This document shows, one piece after another, positions 38,682-48,356 of a DNA stretch of 64,000 bases. The stretch is taken from NCBI RefSeq assembly GCF_000025545.1, contig NC_013889.1:1419501-1483500 (forward strand), read 5' to 3'. Below the pieces are notes generated by a model that worked only from the letters and a program-made list of their open reading frames with translations, searched no databases and had not been told where the DNA came from. The stretch is from Thioalkalivibrio sp. K90mix. Its GTDB lineage: Bacteria > Pseudomonadota > Gammaproteobacteria > Ectothiorhodospirales > Ectothiorhodospiraceae. The translations under genes were made by a program, and so were the position numbers. Every line of letters begins with the position of its first letter. The stretch's first letter is position 1.

Positions 38682-39707
38682 TCACCTGTCGCGGGATCGC
38701 TTGTCGAGATAGGCCTTGAGGTTTGGAGGACGGTAGTCGCGGGACTGCCGGTAGCGTGCTTCGACCGACGGGTGCAGCCGCGTCGGAGAATCCCCCTGGT
38801 CGAGGTCCCGGACCAGTGTGCGGCGCAAGCGATAGATGTGACGCCGCGACTGGTGGATCGCGGCGCGAGAGTCGGGGCGCAGGCTGGCCGGAAGGTGCGG
38901 CTCGAACTCCAGTCCTCCGGCGGATGCCTGCTCCAGCATCCAGTCCAGGGCAATATCGGCGACCCGCAGCCCCTGGGCATCGGGTGGATAGCCGCCCCCG
39001 ATATCCGCGTGCACCCCGGCGAACCACTGCTGGTCCAGGTCCAGTCCTTCGCGCGGCTCCCACAGGGTGGGTTCGAAATCTGCCCGGCGCTCGTCGATGG
39101 CCAGTGCATGGCGCGCGATGCGGACGTTCGGGCCCAACTTGGTGTCGTAGAACTCGTCCGTGCGGTCGAACAGTCCGAGCACCGAAAACGGGATGCCCAG
39201 TGCCCCGACGGTATCCCAGGCACCCACGAAACGGATCTCCCGCGAGGGGTGGCTGTGCGCCTCGCGAAAGGCGCGCGAGTGCTTGCCTTCGGGCTTGTAC
39301 GCCGCCCCCGTGCGTTTGTACAGGCGAAAGGCCTCCTCGATCAGACGCGCATCCGGACGCCGGAGAATCCCGCAGTTGTTGATCAGACCGCACAGGCTGC
39401 GCACGGTGTACGCACCCCGGCTGAATCCAAACAGGAAAAGCTCGGTCCCCGAGGCGTAGTTCTGCACGATGTAGCGGTAGGCATCGGTGATGTTCTTGTG
39501 GATGCCCCGCCCGGTCACGCCGCCACTGATCCGGGCGTGGTACGACCCCACACCCCAGTCATAGAACACCTGCTGGGTATCGCCGGCGGCGTCCACGGGC
39601 GCTACCGCGCGGGCCAGGCGCAAGACGTTGGTGGGGACGTCGGATTCGACGTCCTCCTCCGGACGGTTCCAGGTCCCGTCCGCGCAGATCACGATACGAC
39701 GCGTCAT
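38682..39707 (-). CDS. DUF2235 alpha/beta-hydrolase (Tle1-like phospholipase fold)
   Basis: A 341-residue protein of the DUF2235 family, related to type VI lipase effectors of the Tle1 group. It begins RRIVICADGTWNRPEED and has the nucleophile elbow LFLFGFSRGAYTVRSL (GFSRG) near residue 95, RFVGAWDTVGALG, and the later acid/histidine region QQWFAGVHADIGGGYPP. No signal peptide is seen and no type VI genes are nearby, so it may be a housekeeping or lipid-acting hydrolase. It ends 126 bases upstream of the pseudokinase start on the same strand. Confidence 0.88.
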   Translation of the reverse strand: MTRRIVICADGTWNRPEEDVESDVPTNVLRLARAVAPVDAAGDTQQVFYDWGVGSYHARISGGVTGRGIHKNITDAYRYIVQNYASGTELFLFGFSRGAYTVRSLCGLINNCGILRRPDARLIEEAFRLYKRTGAAYKPEGKHSRAFREAHSHPSREIRFVGAWDTVGALGIPFSVLGLFDRTDEFYDTKLGPNVRIARHALAIDERRADFEPTLWEPREGLDLDQQWFAGVHADIGGGYPPDAQGLRVADIALDWMLEQASAGGLEFEPHLPASLRPDSRAAIHQSRRHIYRLRRTLVRDLDQGDSPTRLHPSVEARYRQSRDYRPPNLKAYLDKRSRDR

Positions 39708-39793
39708 TATCGGCCTCCCTGCCGCCTACCCTTCCTTCAGCCTAGACGGCGCCGAGCCGATCCGCATATCCCGACTGCCTCGTTCCGGTCACG

Positions 39794-40324
39794 CTAACGT
39801 TCAATCTCGATTCGCCGCACCCCGGGGCGCTCACCATCCTTGCGGCGAGGGACTTGGACATCCAGCACCCCGTTCTTGAAGCGGGCCGATATACGATCCG
39901 TGTCGGCATCACCGGGAAGGCTCAGGACCCGACGAAACTGCCCGTAACTGCGCTCGATCCGGTGGTAGCCCTCCTCGTCTTCCTCGTGTTCCTGGCGTTT
40001 CTCGCCCGAGATGATCAGATCGTCCCCATCGATGGAAAGGTCGATCTCGTCCTCCGAGATCCCGGGCACCTCCACCGATATCCGGTAGGCCTTGCGTCCC
40101 TCGGCGATATCCACGCTGGGCTTCAGCCACAGCGAGCCGGTACGGCCCGCGAGGGCGCTGCCTGGCACACGGCCAAGGAACTGGTCGAACATCCGGTCCA
40201 TCTCCTGGTGCATCCGCAGCAGCGGGTCGCCCGTGGCGTCATCGCGCCGCGCGGGCAGGACCTCGGGCTGTTCCTGTTCCTCGCGCTTGAACCAGTTCCA
40301 CGGCTTCAGCTTTTGCAGGTCCAT
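39794..40324 (-). CDS. Hsp20 small heat-shock protein
   Basis: A 176-residue alpha-crystallin-domain chaperone that holds unfolding proteins. The N-terminal arm (PWNWFKREEQEQ, MDRMFDQFLGR) leads into the ACD from about residue 68 (LWLKPSVDIAEGRKAYRISVEVPG), with RSYGQFRRVLSLPGDADTDRISARFKNGVLDVQVPR near the end and a C-terminal RRIEIER in place of a clear I-x-I tail. Ribosome site GAGGAGG lies just before the ATG. A heat-shock-type promoter is seen 60-90 bases upstream. Confidence 0.95.
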   Translation of the reverse strand: MDLQKLKPWNWFKREEQEQPEVLPARRDDATGDPLLRMHQEMDRMFDQFLGRVPGSALAGRTGSLWLKPSVDIAEGRKAYRISVEVPGISEDEIDLSIDGDDLIISGEKRQEHEEDEEGYHRIERSYGQFRRVLSLPGDADTDRISARFKNGVLDVQVPRRKDGERPGVRRIEIER

Positions 40325-40381
40325 GCAGTCACCTCCTCGTATCGTGTGTCGTGAGCACTTGCATTCAGGGCTCCTACCCCA

Positions 40382-40411
40382 ATAGGTAGGAAGTCGACAG
40401 AAGTTTTCAAG
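40382..40411 (-). promoter_or_regulatory. Sigma-32-like heat-shock promoter of hsp20
   Basis: On the minus strand CTTGAAA (complement of 40405-40411) is followed after 14 bases by CCTACCTAT (complement of 40382-40390). This fits the CTTGAAA / CCCCATnT pattern with good spacing: a perfect -35 and a weaker -10. It lies 58 bases upstream of the hsp20 ATG, as expected for a heat-shock gene. Confidence 0.55.
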
Positions 40412-40463
40412 ATCCGGGCCGAAGCCTTGAGAAAAACCGGCCCTCGGGAGCAGCCGATCATCA

Positions 40464-41081
40464 ATGGAACAGGACTTTTACATCACGCTGTTCATCATCG
40501 CGGGTACCGTCGCGACCTCCGTCTGGGCCTGGCAGCGCCCGCGCGTACTCGAGCGGATGATCTACTGGCCACCGGCGGTGGCCCGCGGCGAATACTGGCG
40601 GCTGATCACCCACGGGTTCATCCACGCGGACGGCACCCATCTCGCGTTCAACATGATTACGCTGTTCTTCTTCGGCATGGCCATGGAGCGTGTGCTGGTC
40701 CCAGAGATTGGCGTACTCGGCTTTGTGGCGTTCTACCTGGCCGGCATCGTGCTGGCGATCCTGCCCACCCACCTGCGTCACCGGAACAACCGCTTCTATC
40801 GCAGCCTGGGGGCCTCGGGTGCGGTCTCGGCCGTTTTGTTCGCCTATATCCTGCTTCAGCCCTGGTCGATGCTGTTCGTGTTCTTCATCCCGATGCCGGC
40901 GATCGTGTTCGCGGCCGCCTACGTGGCCTATTCGTTCTGGGCGCAGCGGCAGGCGCGCGACAACGTGAATCACAGCGCCCACCTCTGGGGCGGTGCCTGG
41001 GGCGTGGGCTTCATGCTTCTACTCGAGCCGGCCCTGTTCGGTCGCTTCGTGCAGGAACTCCTGTCGCCGCTTGGGGGCTAG
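40464..41081 (+). CDS. Rhomboid-family intramembrane serine protease
   Basis: A 205-residue six-helix membrane protease. Family features are WRLITHGFIHADGTHLAFNMITLFFFG (His/Asn of the oxyanion side), RSLGASGAVSAVLFAYIL with the catalytic serine of GASG near residue 116, and NHSAHLWGGAWG carrying the catalytic histidine near 171. All three are present, so it should be active. The gene diverges from hsp20 across a 139-bp gap. Its substrate is unknown. Confidence 0.93.
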   Translation: MEQDFYITLFIIAGTVATSVWAWQRPRVLERMIYWPPAVARGEYWRLITHGFIHADGTHLAFNMITLFFFGMAMERVLVPEIGVLGFVAFYLAGIVLAILPTHLRHRNNRFYRSLGASGAVSAVLFAYILLQPWSMLFVFFIPMPAIVFAAAYVAYSFWAQRQARDNVNHSAHLWGGAWGVGFMLLLEPALFGRFVQELLSPLGG

Positions 41082-41118
41082 GAGCCAGTTGGACTGGGGC
41101 TGATCGGCTGCGCGTGCG

Positions 41119-41144
41119 GGAGAGCGGAAAAGGGACCGCTCTCC
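41119..41144. terminator. GGAGAGCGG…CCGCTCTCC hairpin downstream of rhomboid gene
   Basis: Nine-base perfect arms (41119-41127 and 41136-41144) around AAAAGGGA, 38 bases after the rhomboid stop. It has the place and strength of a terminator stem, but no T-run follows. Confidence 0.4.
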
Positions 41145-41269
41145 TGCCCCACGCTCGCGACGACCGCCAAAATCCGACAGGCTCCTGGACGTGAATCCTT
41201 CCGGGCACCCGGTGGTCCCATAAAGCGCCACTGCACGAAACCGGGCCGTATTTCGCCACAGGAGGTCGC

Positions 41270-42637
41270 ATGCCTCGAACCACGTACATACACGCCTGGC
41301 CCGCCCTCGGCATCCTTGCCGGGTTGGCTCTCGCGTTTGGGCCCACACCCACCCTCGCGGACGAGGAGCCCCACACCCGAATCCTCTGGCAGGATCCCGT
41401 CGAGGTCGCCCGTGGCGAAGCCTACCGAGGCCCCTGGCGCATGAATGCCTCCGACTTTCGCTATGTGGACGATGCCTCGGTGGCGATCAACGACCACGGC
41501 GACGTGGTCGTCGTCTGGGTTGACCAGGTGGAGCAGGCGATCTTGCTGCAACGCTACGACCGCGACGGTCAGGCGGTCCTGGACGAACCCACTCGCATCG
41601 GCGGCGAGCCCGACACCTTCTCCTGGCTGCCGCGCGTCGCGATCGAGCCGGTGCCGGATGACGAGGACGAATTCACCGTTCACCTGCTCTGGCAGGAGAT
41701 CCTGTTTACCGGTGGCGACCACGGCGGGGAGATCCTCTATGCCCGCTCCCGGGACGGCGGCCGCTCGTTCGAGGATCATCAAAACCTGTCGAACTCGCGC
41801 GACGGGGCCGGCAAGGGACGCATCACCGCACATCGCTGGGACAACGGCAGCCTGGATCTGCTGCTGGCCGCGGAGGGTCAGGTCGTCGCGGCCTGGACCG
41901 AATACCGGGGTCCGTTGCGCGTCACCTATTCGTCCGACAACGGCGAGAGCTTCGCGGAACCCGAGACGGTCAACGACGGCGCCGAAAAACCGGCCCGCGC
42001 ACCGAGTCTGGCCCAGACCCCCTCCGGGCGCGTCCTGCTGGTCTGGTCGGAGGGCGACGATCCGTATGCCGACCTCCGCATTGCCACCTCGGAGGAGATG
42101 GGCCAAGGCTTTTCCGCTCCCACAACAGCCCTGGAAACCCCGGGTCATGCCGATGCGCCTTCGCTCGTGGTGGATGATGACGGCACCGTGCACCTCGCCT
42201 TCGGCGCGATCCCCGCAAACGACCTGGAAGACTACCGCCAGCCCTACCACCGCCGACTGCATCTCGCCCAGGCCGATGCCGACAGCCTGGAGTTCACCTC
42301 GGCGAAGAAACTGGACGCGGACGACTGGGCGGGCGGCTTCCCTACGCTGGCCCGCTCCGCCGACCGGCTCTATCTCGTCTGGCAGCGCTATCAACACCCG
42401 ACCGACCGCCCGTACGGCCTCGCGTTTACCCACGCCCCACTGGACACCCTGGAGTTCGCGCGCGTCGAGCCCGTCCCGGGGACCGTCGACCGGCCCTACA
42501 GCGGCGGGCTTCAGGGGCAGCTGAAACGGCGGATGGCGGTCAACGCGGCTGGCGAGATCGCGATTGCCCAGAGCCGCTTTGTCCCCGGTAGCCACAGCGA
42601 CATCCTGTTGATCCGCGGACAGGCGCAGGACCGCTGA
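41270..42637 (+). CDS. Exported beta-propeller (sialidase/BNR-like) protein
   Basis: A 455-residue protein with a signal peptide (residues 1-30, cleavage near TLADEEP). It has repeated propeller blades with Asp-box-type strings, such as ARSRDGGRSFED near 160 and TYSSDNGESFAEP near 225, and alternating VVVVWVDQ / VLLVWSEG strands. The overall form is that of exo-alpha-sialidase-like proteins, but I cannot find the arginine triad needed to call it an active sialidase. Its stop overlaps the next gene's ATG (TGATG), suggesting coupling to the isoaspartyl peptidase. Confidence 0.8.
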   Translation: MPRTTYIHAWPALGILAGLALAFGPTPTLADEEPHTRILWQDPVEVARGEAYRGPWRMNASDFRYVDDASVAINDHGDVVVVWVDQVEQAILLQRYDRDGQAVLDEPTRIGGEPDTFSWLPRVAIEPVPDDEDEFTVHLLWQEILFTGGDHGGEILYARSRDGGRSFEDHQNLSNSRDGAGKGRITAHRWDNGSLDLLLAAEGQVVAAWTEYRGPLRVTYSSDNGESFAEPETVNDGAEKPARAPSLAQTPSGRVLLVWSEGDDPYADLRIATSEEMGQGFSAPTTALETPGHADAPSLVVDDDGTVHLAFGAIPANDLEDYRQPYHRRLHLAQADADSLEFTSAKKLDADDWAGGFPTLARSADRLYLVWQRYQHPTDRPYGLAFTHAPLDTLEFARVEPVPGTVDRPYSGGLQGQLKRRMAVNAAGEIAIAQSRFVPGSHSDILLIRGQAQDR

Positions 42638-43560
42638 TGGCCTCGAAGGCCTTTTCGTTGATGATCCACGGCGGGGCCGGACGCATCCGCGAGGTGCAGG
42701 ACCCGCTGGTTGCCGAGCAGTACCACGCCGCGATGCTGCGGGTACTGGAGGCCGGCCGCGAGCGCCTGGCCCGTGGCGAACGTGCGCTGGATACCGTTGA
42801 ATACTGCGCGGCGCTGCTCGAGGACGACCCGCTGTTCAACGCCGGTACGGGAGCCGCGTTGACGCGCGCGGGCACGGTCGAGCTGGACGCCGCGATCATG
42901 GACGGCACAACCCTCGGAGTGGGGGCCGTGGGCGCGGTGCGCGGGATCGCCAATCCCATCCGCCTGGCCCGCGCAATCCTGGAGGACGGCGCGCATGTGC
43001 TGCTGGTTGCGGAGGGGGCCGCAAACTTTGCCCGGCAGGCCGGGCTGCCCCCGATCGACGAAAGCCGACTGATCACGGCGCAACGGCGGGAGCAACTGGA
43101 ACGAACACTACGACGCGGCACAGTCACGCTGGACCATGACGAGTCCGCCCCGGGGACCATCGGCGCCGTCGCCCGCGATCAGCGCGGCCACCTGGCGGCG
43201 GCGACTTCCACCGGAGGCATGAATGGCCAGCGTCCCGGGCGCGTCGGGGATTCGCCCATTGCGGGCGCGGGCGTCTACGCGGACGATCACACTGCCGCCA
43301 TCTCCGCGACCGGCCTCGGCGAGCATTTCCTGCGCAGTGTCTTCGCCAAGGACTTGGCCGACCGTATCGAACTGCTGGATCTCGGTGGCACCGAGGCCCT
43401 GGCCGCGAGCCTGCGGCGGCTGCGCGACCGACTGGACGGCTACGGCGGGGCGATCGTGATCGACCACGCGGGGCGCTGTGCGGCCGGCACCACCACCCCG
43501 CGCATGATCCACGGCTGGATCGAGCATGGCGGCGCCAGCGAGACACGTATCGACCCGTAA
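42637..43560 (+). CDS. iaaA: Isoaspartyl peptidase / L-asparaginase (Ntn hydrolase)
   Basis: A 307-residue Ntn-hydrolase precursor that self-cleaves before the catalytic threonine. It begins FSLMIHGGAGRIRE and has FNAGTGAALTRAGTVELDAAIMDG. The cleavage/nucleophile site is APGTIGAVARDQRG near residue 172, followed by AAATSTGGMNGQRPGRVGDSPIAGAGVYAD. All signature residues are present. Such enzymes remove isoaspartyl dipeptides from protein breakdown. The ATG overlaps the propeller gene's stop. Confidence 0.93.
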   Translation: MASKAFSLMIHGGAGRIREVQDPLVAEQYHAAMLRVLEAGRERLARGERALDTVEYCAALLEDDPLFNAGTGAALTRAGTVELDAAIMDGTTLGVGAVGAVRGIANPIRLARAILEDGAHVLLVAEGAANFARQAGLPPIDESRLITAQRREQLERTLRRGTVTLDHDESAPGTIGAVARDQRGHLAAATSTGGMNGQRPGRVGDSPIAGAGVYADDHTAAISATGLGEHFLRSVFAKDLADRIELLDLGGTEALAASLRRLRDRLDGYGGAIVIDHAGRCAAGTTTPRMIHGWIEHGGASETRIDP

Positions 43561-43575
43561 TCGCGGCATCATTGA

Positions 43576-44643
<1,068 letters not shown>

Positions 44644-44669
44644 CCGGAATCGGACGCAAGGATGATGCT

Positions 44670-46199
44670 TCAGCCCTGCCCTGTGCCCGGCAGGGGTGGC
44701 GGCACCCGGTCAAACCAGGGCTGCACGGCCTCCAGCTGAGTCGCCAGCGACAGCAGCCGCCCTTCCTCGCCCCAGGGCGCCATGAACTGCACGCCCACAG
44801 GCAGCCCGGCACGATCCCAGTGCAGCGGTACCGACATCGCGGGGATCCCGGCCAGGTTGGCCGTCAGGGTGAACGGGGTACGCTCCAGGTTCTCGAAGGT
44901 CATCCGCTCCAGAAAGCGGCTGTTCAGCATCCAGCGCCCCACCGGCAGGTACAGGGCGAGCTCCTGCAGGGCACGAACCAGGGGCGCTGGCTCCAGCTCG
45001 CCGATCCGCGGCGGCGGCATCGCCACGGTCGGTAGTAGCAGGAGGTCATGGCGCTCGAATAGCGTCGCCAGCGCCAGACTGACGCGATGCCAGCCCTGCC
45101 GCGCGCGGGCGTATTCCCCCGCGGTCAAAGCCCGCCCCAGCCGCGCCAGTGTGCGTGTATCCAGCTCGAAGTCGTCCCAGCGCGCACCCCGTTCGCGCGC
45201 ACGCGCCACGAATGCCGCCACCTGCCCGTACAACAACGCCAGTACCGACCGCGCCACATGCCGGCCATCCACCGGCCAGTTGGTCACACGCTCAACGACG
45301 TGCCCTTGGGCTTCCAGTAAACCGGCGGTCCGCTCGACCGCCTCCACACAGTCGCGATCGACCCGTCCGTCCACGGGCGAATCGACGTTCCAGCCGATCC
45401 GCAGGCGTCCCGCCTCGTGCCGGGCGAGCGCCTCGAAGCTTGCCGGAGGGGGCTCCACCCGAAAGGGCGCGGAAGCACTGTGTCCGGAGGACAAGACATC
45501 GAGCATTCGAGCACTGTCGCGCACACTGCGCGAAAGCACCCCCTCGCTCACCGCGCCTTCCCAGGCCTCGCCCGCCAGCGGCGTCACCGGCACCCGACCG
45601 CGCGAAGGTTTCAGTCCGAACAGGCCGCAGTACGAGGCCGGTATGCGAATCGACCCGGCGCCGTCATTGGCACCCGCCATGGGCACAATCCCGGCCGCCA
45701 CGGCCGCCGCCGCGCCACCACTGGAACCGCCGGGCGAGCGCTCGGTATCCCAAGGATTGCGGGTTGCCCCCCAGAGCGCGGACTCCGTAATCCCCTTGAG
45801 CCCGAATTCGGGCGTCGTGGTCTTGCCCAGAATTACCAGCCCCGCCGCTTCGGCTCGTTTTACGGTGTCGGCACTCGCCGGCGCAATCACCTGACGGCAG
45901 GATCGACTACCCAGGGTCGAAGGAAGCCCCTTGACGTCCTGCAGGAGGTCCTTGACCAGGTACGGGACCCCGGCGAATGGTCCCTTAACGCCCTCGTCGA
46001 TTCGTGCCTTGGCACGCGATCGGGCATCGATGCAAACCGCATTGAGCACGGGGTTCACCGCATCCAGGCGCCCCAGCGCGCACCGCAGCAGGGACTCGGG
46101 AACGACCTCCCCGTCACGCACGGCCGCCGCACAGGCGCAGGCATCCAATTGGTGATACTCGCGCGCTCCCGGGGTCTGGCCAGCGTCGTCTCCTTTCAT
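44670..46199 (-). CDS. Amidase-signature family hydrolase
   Basis: A 509-residue amidase. The catalytic Ser-cisSer-Lys triad is visible: lysine in GVPYLVKDLLQ near residue 83, the GGSSGGAAAAVAAG motif near 157, and NDGAGSIRIPASYCGLFGLKPSRGRVP near 180 with the serine nucleophile. The C-terminus (NLAGIPAMSVPLHWDRAGLPVGVQFMAPWGEEGRLL) is typical. No gatB/gatC neighbours are present, so a free-amide hydrolase rather than GatA is likely. It diverges from the double-receiver cyclase across 216 bases that hold both promoters. Confidence 0.93.
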   Translation of the reverse strand: MKGDDAGQTPGAREYHQLDACACAAAVRDGEVVPESLLRCALGRLDAVNPVLNAVCIDARSRAKARIDEGVKGPFAGVPYLVKDLLQDVKGLPSTLGSRSCRQVIAPASADTVKRAEAAGLVILGKTTTPEFGLKGITESALWGATRNPWDTERSPGGSSGGAAAAVAAGIVPMAGANDGAGSIRIPASYCGLFGLKPSRGRVPVTPLAGEAWEGAVSEGVLSRSVRDSARMLDVLSSGHSASAPFRVEPPPASFEALARHEAGRLRIGWNVDSPVDGRVDRDCVEAVERTAGLLEAQGHVVERVTNWPVDGRHVARSVLALLYGQVAAFVARARERGARWDDFELDTRTLARLGRALTAGEYARARQGWHRVSLALATLFERHDLLLLPTVAMPPPRIGELEPAPLVRALQELALYLPVGRWMLNSRFLERMTFENLERTPFTLTANLAGIPAMSVPLHWDRAGLPVGVQFMAPWGEEGRLLSLATQLEAVQPWFDRVPPPLPGTGQG

Positions 46200-46415
46200 G
46201 AGGGAACTGTACCGTGGGTTCGCTTACGCAGTCAGGCGACCCACACGCCATTCATGCCCCGGCACCACAGCCAAAGTGCCGCAGTTGTTGCAAACGCTGG
46301 CAACGCGCACTATACGGAGCGGCAGCACGGACGCTGCGGTTGCTGGACGGAATGGGAGCAAGGACATGCGCGGGCACAGGGGGCCACGGCCGGATCGCCA
46401 ACGGGAGCCGGGATC

Positions 46416-47726
46416 ATGAGGATCCTGGTCGTCGATCGCTCGCGCGTGTTCCGGGCACTGTGGAGCCGCATGGTGGGCACCGCCGGGCATGAAGCCAGCA
46501 TGGCCGGCACCGGCGCCGAGGGGCTCGCACGTCTGGACATCTTCCGCGCAGAGCTGGCCTGCGTTTCGCTAAGCCTGCCCGACATGGATGGCCTGGAATT
46601 CTGCCGCGCGGCGCGCAAGAGGCGTTACGGCCGCGGGCTCCCGCTGATCATCCTTACGTCCAACCCTGATATGCGCATTCGCGAACGCGCCTTCGCCGCG
46701 GGCGCGACCGATGTCCATGACCGAACCAACATTGGGGAACTGTTCCAGCAGGCCGAACGCTACGCGCAGCCGCTGGAGAGCCTCCTCAGCGGACGGATTC
46801 TGTATGTGGAGGACAGCCCCACTGCCGCACGCTACCTGCGTCGCGCCCTGGAGCCCATGGGCCTCGATATCGTGCACTACACCAGTGCCTCCGATGCCCT
46901 CGCGGCCTTCGACCCCTCGCAGTTTGACCTGGTCCTGAGCGACATCCTGGTTGAGGGAGAGCTGAGCGGAATGGGGCTTGTGGGTTGCATCCGGCAGCAA
47001 TGCCCGGACATGACCGAGATGCCAATCGTCGCCATGTCGGGCCTGGATGACCAGCATCGACGGGCGGAAATTTTTCGACTCGGTGTCAATGACTTCGTTA
47101 CCAAACCTTTCCAGGGAGATGAACTTCGGGCGCGCCTGTACAACCTGTTGAACAACAAACGCCTGATGGAAGAGGTCCGCCTTCAGCGCCAGAAGCACTA
47201 CGAGATGGCGATGGTTGATCCACTGACCGGTCTGAGCAATCGCAATGCCCTGACGGAGTTCGCCAGCCGATTCTTCGATGAACCCTGCAGCCACGACCAA
47301 CCGCTGGCCCTGATCCTGATGGACCTCGACCACTTCAAGGACATCAATGACCGTCACGGCCACCTGGTCGGCGACGAGGTCCTCGCGGCCATTGGCCAAC
47401 TGCTGCGCGCGGTTGCCGCGCCCGGCGAGATCCCCGTCCGCTTCGGCGGCGAGGAGTTGCTGATGCTAATGCCAGGCAGCGACTTGTTCGATGCCCATAC
47501 CCGTGCCGAGGACCTGCGCCAGCGGGTCCAGGATCTGCACCCGGCGGGCCTGCCGCTCACCGCGTCCTTCGGAGTCACCAGCCGAGAGCCCGGGAGTGAT
47601 GCCGAACTCAACGACCTGTTCCGCGCAGCCGACGAGGCGGTCTACAACGCCAAGGCCCAGGGGCGGAACTGCGTCGTCTCCCTACCCGGAAAGCATCACA
47701 ACTCTGCCGCGGAATACTACGGCTGA
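46416..47726 (+). CDS. Double-receiver (REC-REC) GGDEF diguanylate cyclase
   Basis: A 436-residue soluble response regulator. The first REC (residues 1-115) begins MRILVVDRSRVFRAL but has Ser where the phospho-acceptor Asp should be (VSLSLPDMDG), and its conserved lysine is lost (TDVHDRT). The second REC (128-250) keeps Asp in LVLSDILVE, Ser in VAMSG and Lys in DFVTKPF. The GGDEF domain follows (DPLTGLSNR, LILMDLDHFKDINDRHG, FGGEELLMLM) with a GGEEL active site. This WspR/PleD-like layout makes c-di-GMP on phosphorylation. The H-NOX gene follows 81 bases on. Confidence 0.92.
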   Translation: MRILVVDRSRVFRALWSRMVGTAGHEASMAGTGAEGLARLDIFRAELACVSLSLPDMDGLEFCRAARKRRYGRGLPLIILTSNPDMRIRERAFAAGATDVHDRTNIGELFQQAERYAQPLESLLSGRILYVEDSPTAARYLRRALEPMGLDIVHYTSASDALAAFDPSQFDLVLSDILVEGELSGMGLVGCIRQQCPDMTEMPIVAMSGLDDQHRRAEIFRLGVNDFVTKPFQGDELRARLYNLLNNKRLMEEVRLQRQKHYEMAMVDPLTGLSNRNALTEFASRFFDEPCSHDQPLALILMDLDHFKDINDRHGHLVGDEVLAAIGQLLRAVAAPGEIPVRFGGEELLMLMPGSDLFDAHTRAEDLRQRVQDLHPAGLPLTASFGVTSREPGSDAELNDLFRAADEAVYNAKAQGRNCVVSLPGKHHNSAAEYYG

Positions 47727-47807
47727 GCCACTCGCGTCGCCCACTCTGTTTTCCGCGGGTTCAATCCTTTAGGGTCACGGGACGGACACGCGAACGGGAA
47801 CAATGGA

Positions 47808-48356
47808 ATGAAAGGCATCGTATTCAACGTCCTTGAAGAAATCGTGACGGAACACTACGGCGAGGAAGGCTGGGAGGATCTCCTGGACCGGGCGCAGGTT
47901 ACCGGCGCCTACACCTCGCTCGGAAACTACGAGGACGACGAGATGATGCGACTGGTCGGCGCCGCCTGCGAGGTTACGGGCCTCAATACCGCCGACTGTT
48001 TGCAGTGGATCGGACGCGAGATGCTTCCGCGCTTCGAGCAGGCCTATCCAGGCGTCTTCGATCACTACCCAGACTCGATTGGGCTGCTCCAGGCCCTGAA
48101 CGATGTGATCCATCCCGAAGTCGTGAAGCTCTATCCGGGCGCTCGGGTCCCCGTTTTTGACTGCACGCGGACGGGGCCGCAAGAGCTGGCGATGGACTAC
48201 CGCTCGGAACGGGGACTTTGTTCACTGGCGCACGGGTTGATACTGGGCACGGGCGACCGCTATGGGCAGACCGTCCACGTCGAGCACCCGGAGTGCCAGC
48301 ATCGAGGCGACGGCCGTTGCCATTTCCAGATCCACGTCGAGCCAAACGTTGGCTGA
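47808..48356 (+). CDS. H-NOX heme nitric-oxide sensor
   Basis: A 182-residue heme-based gas sensor. It begins MKGIVFNVLEEIVTEHYGEE. By count the proximal heme ligand is His102 (IHPEVVKLYPGA), Pro115 is present, and the heme-propionate YxSxR motif is Tyr131-Ser133-Arg135 (YRSERGL). These are the residues and numbers known for Thermoanaerobacter H-NOX. Position 140 is Leu, not the Tyr that stabilises O2, so NO rather than O2 sensing is expected. It overlaps the TTG start of a GAF-GGDEF-EAL gene, the classic partner type. Confidence 0.95.
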   Translation: MKGIVFNVLEEIVTEHYGEEGWEDLLDRAQVTGAYTSLGNYEDDEMMRLVGAACEVTGLNTADCLQWIGREMLPRFEQAYPGVFDHYPDSIGLLQALNDVIHPEVVKLYPGARVPVFDCTRTGPQELAMDYRSERGLCSLAHGLILGTGDRYGQTVHVEHPECQHRGDGRCHFQIHVEPNVG

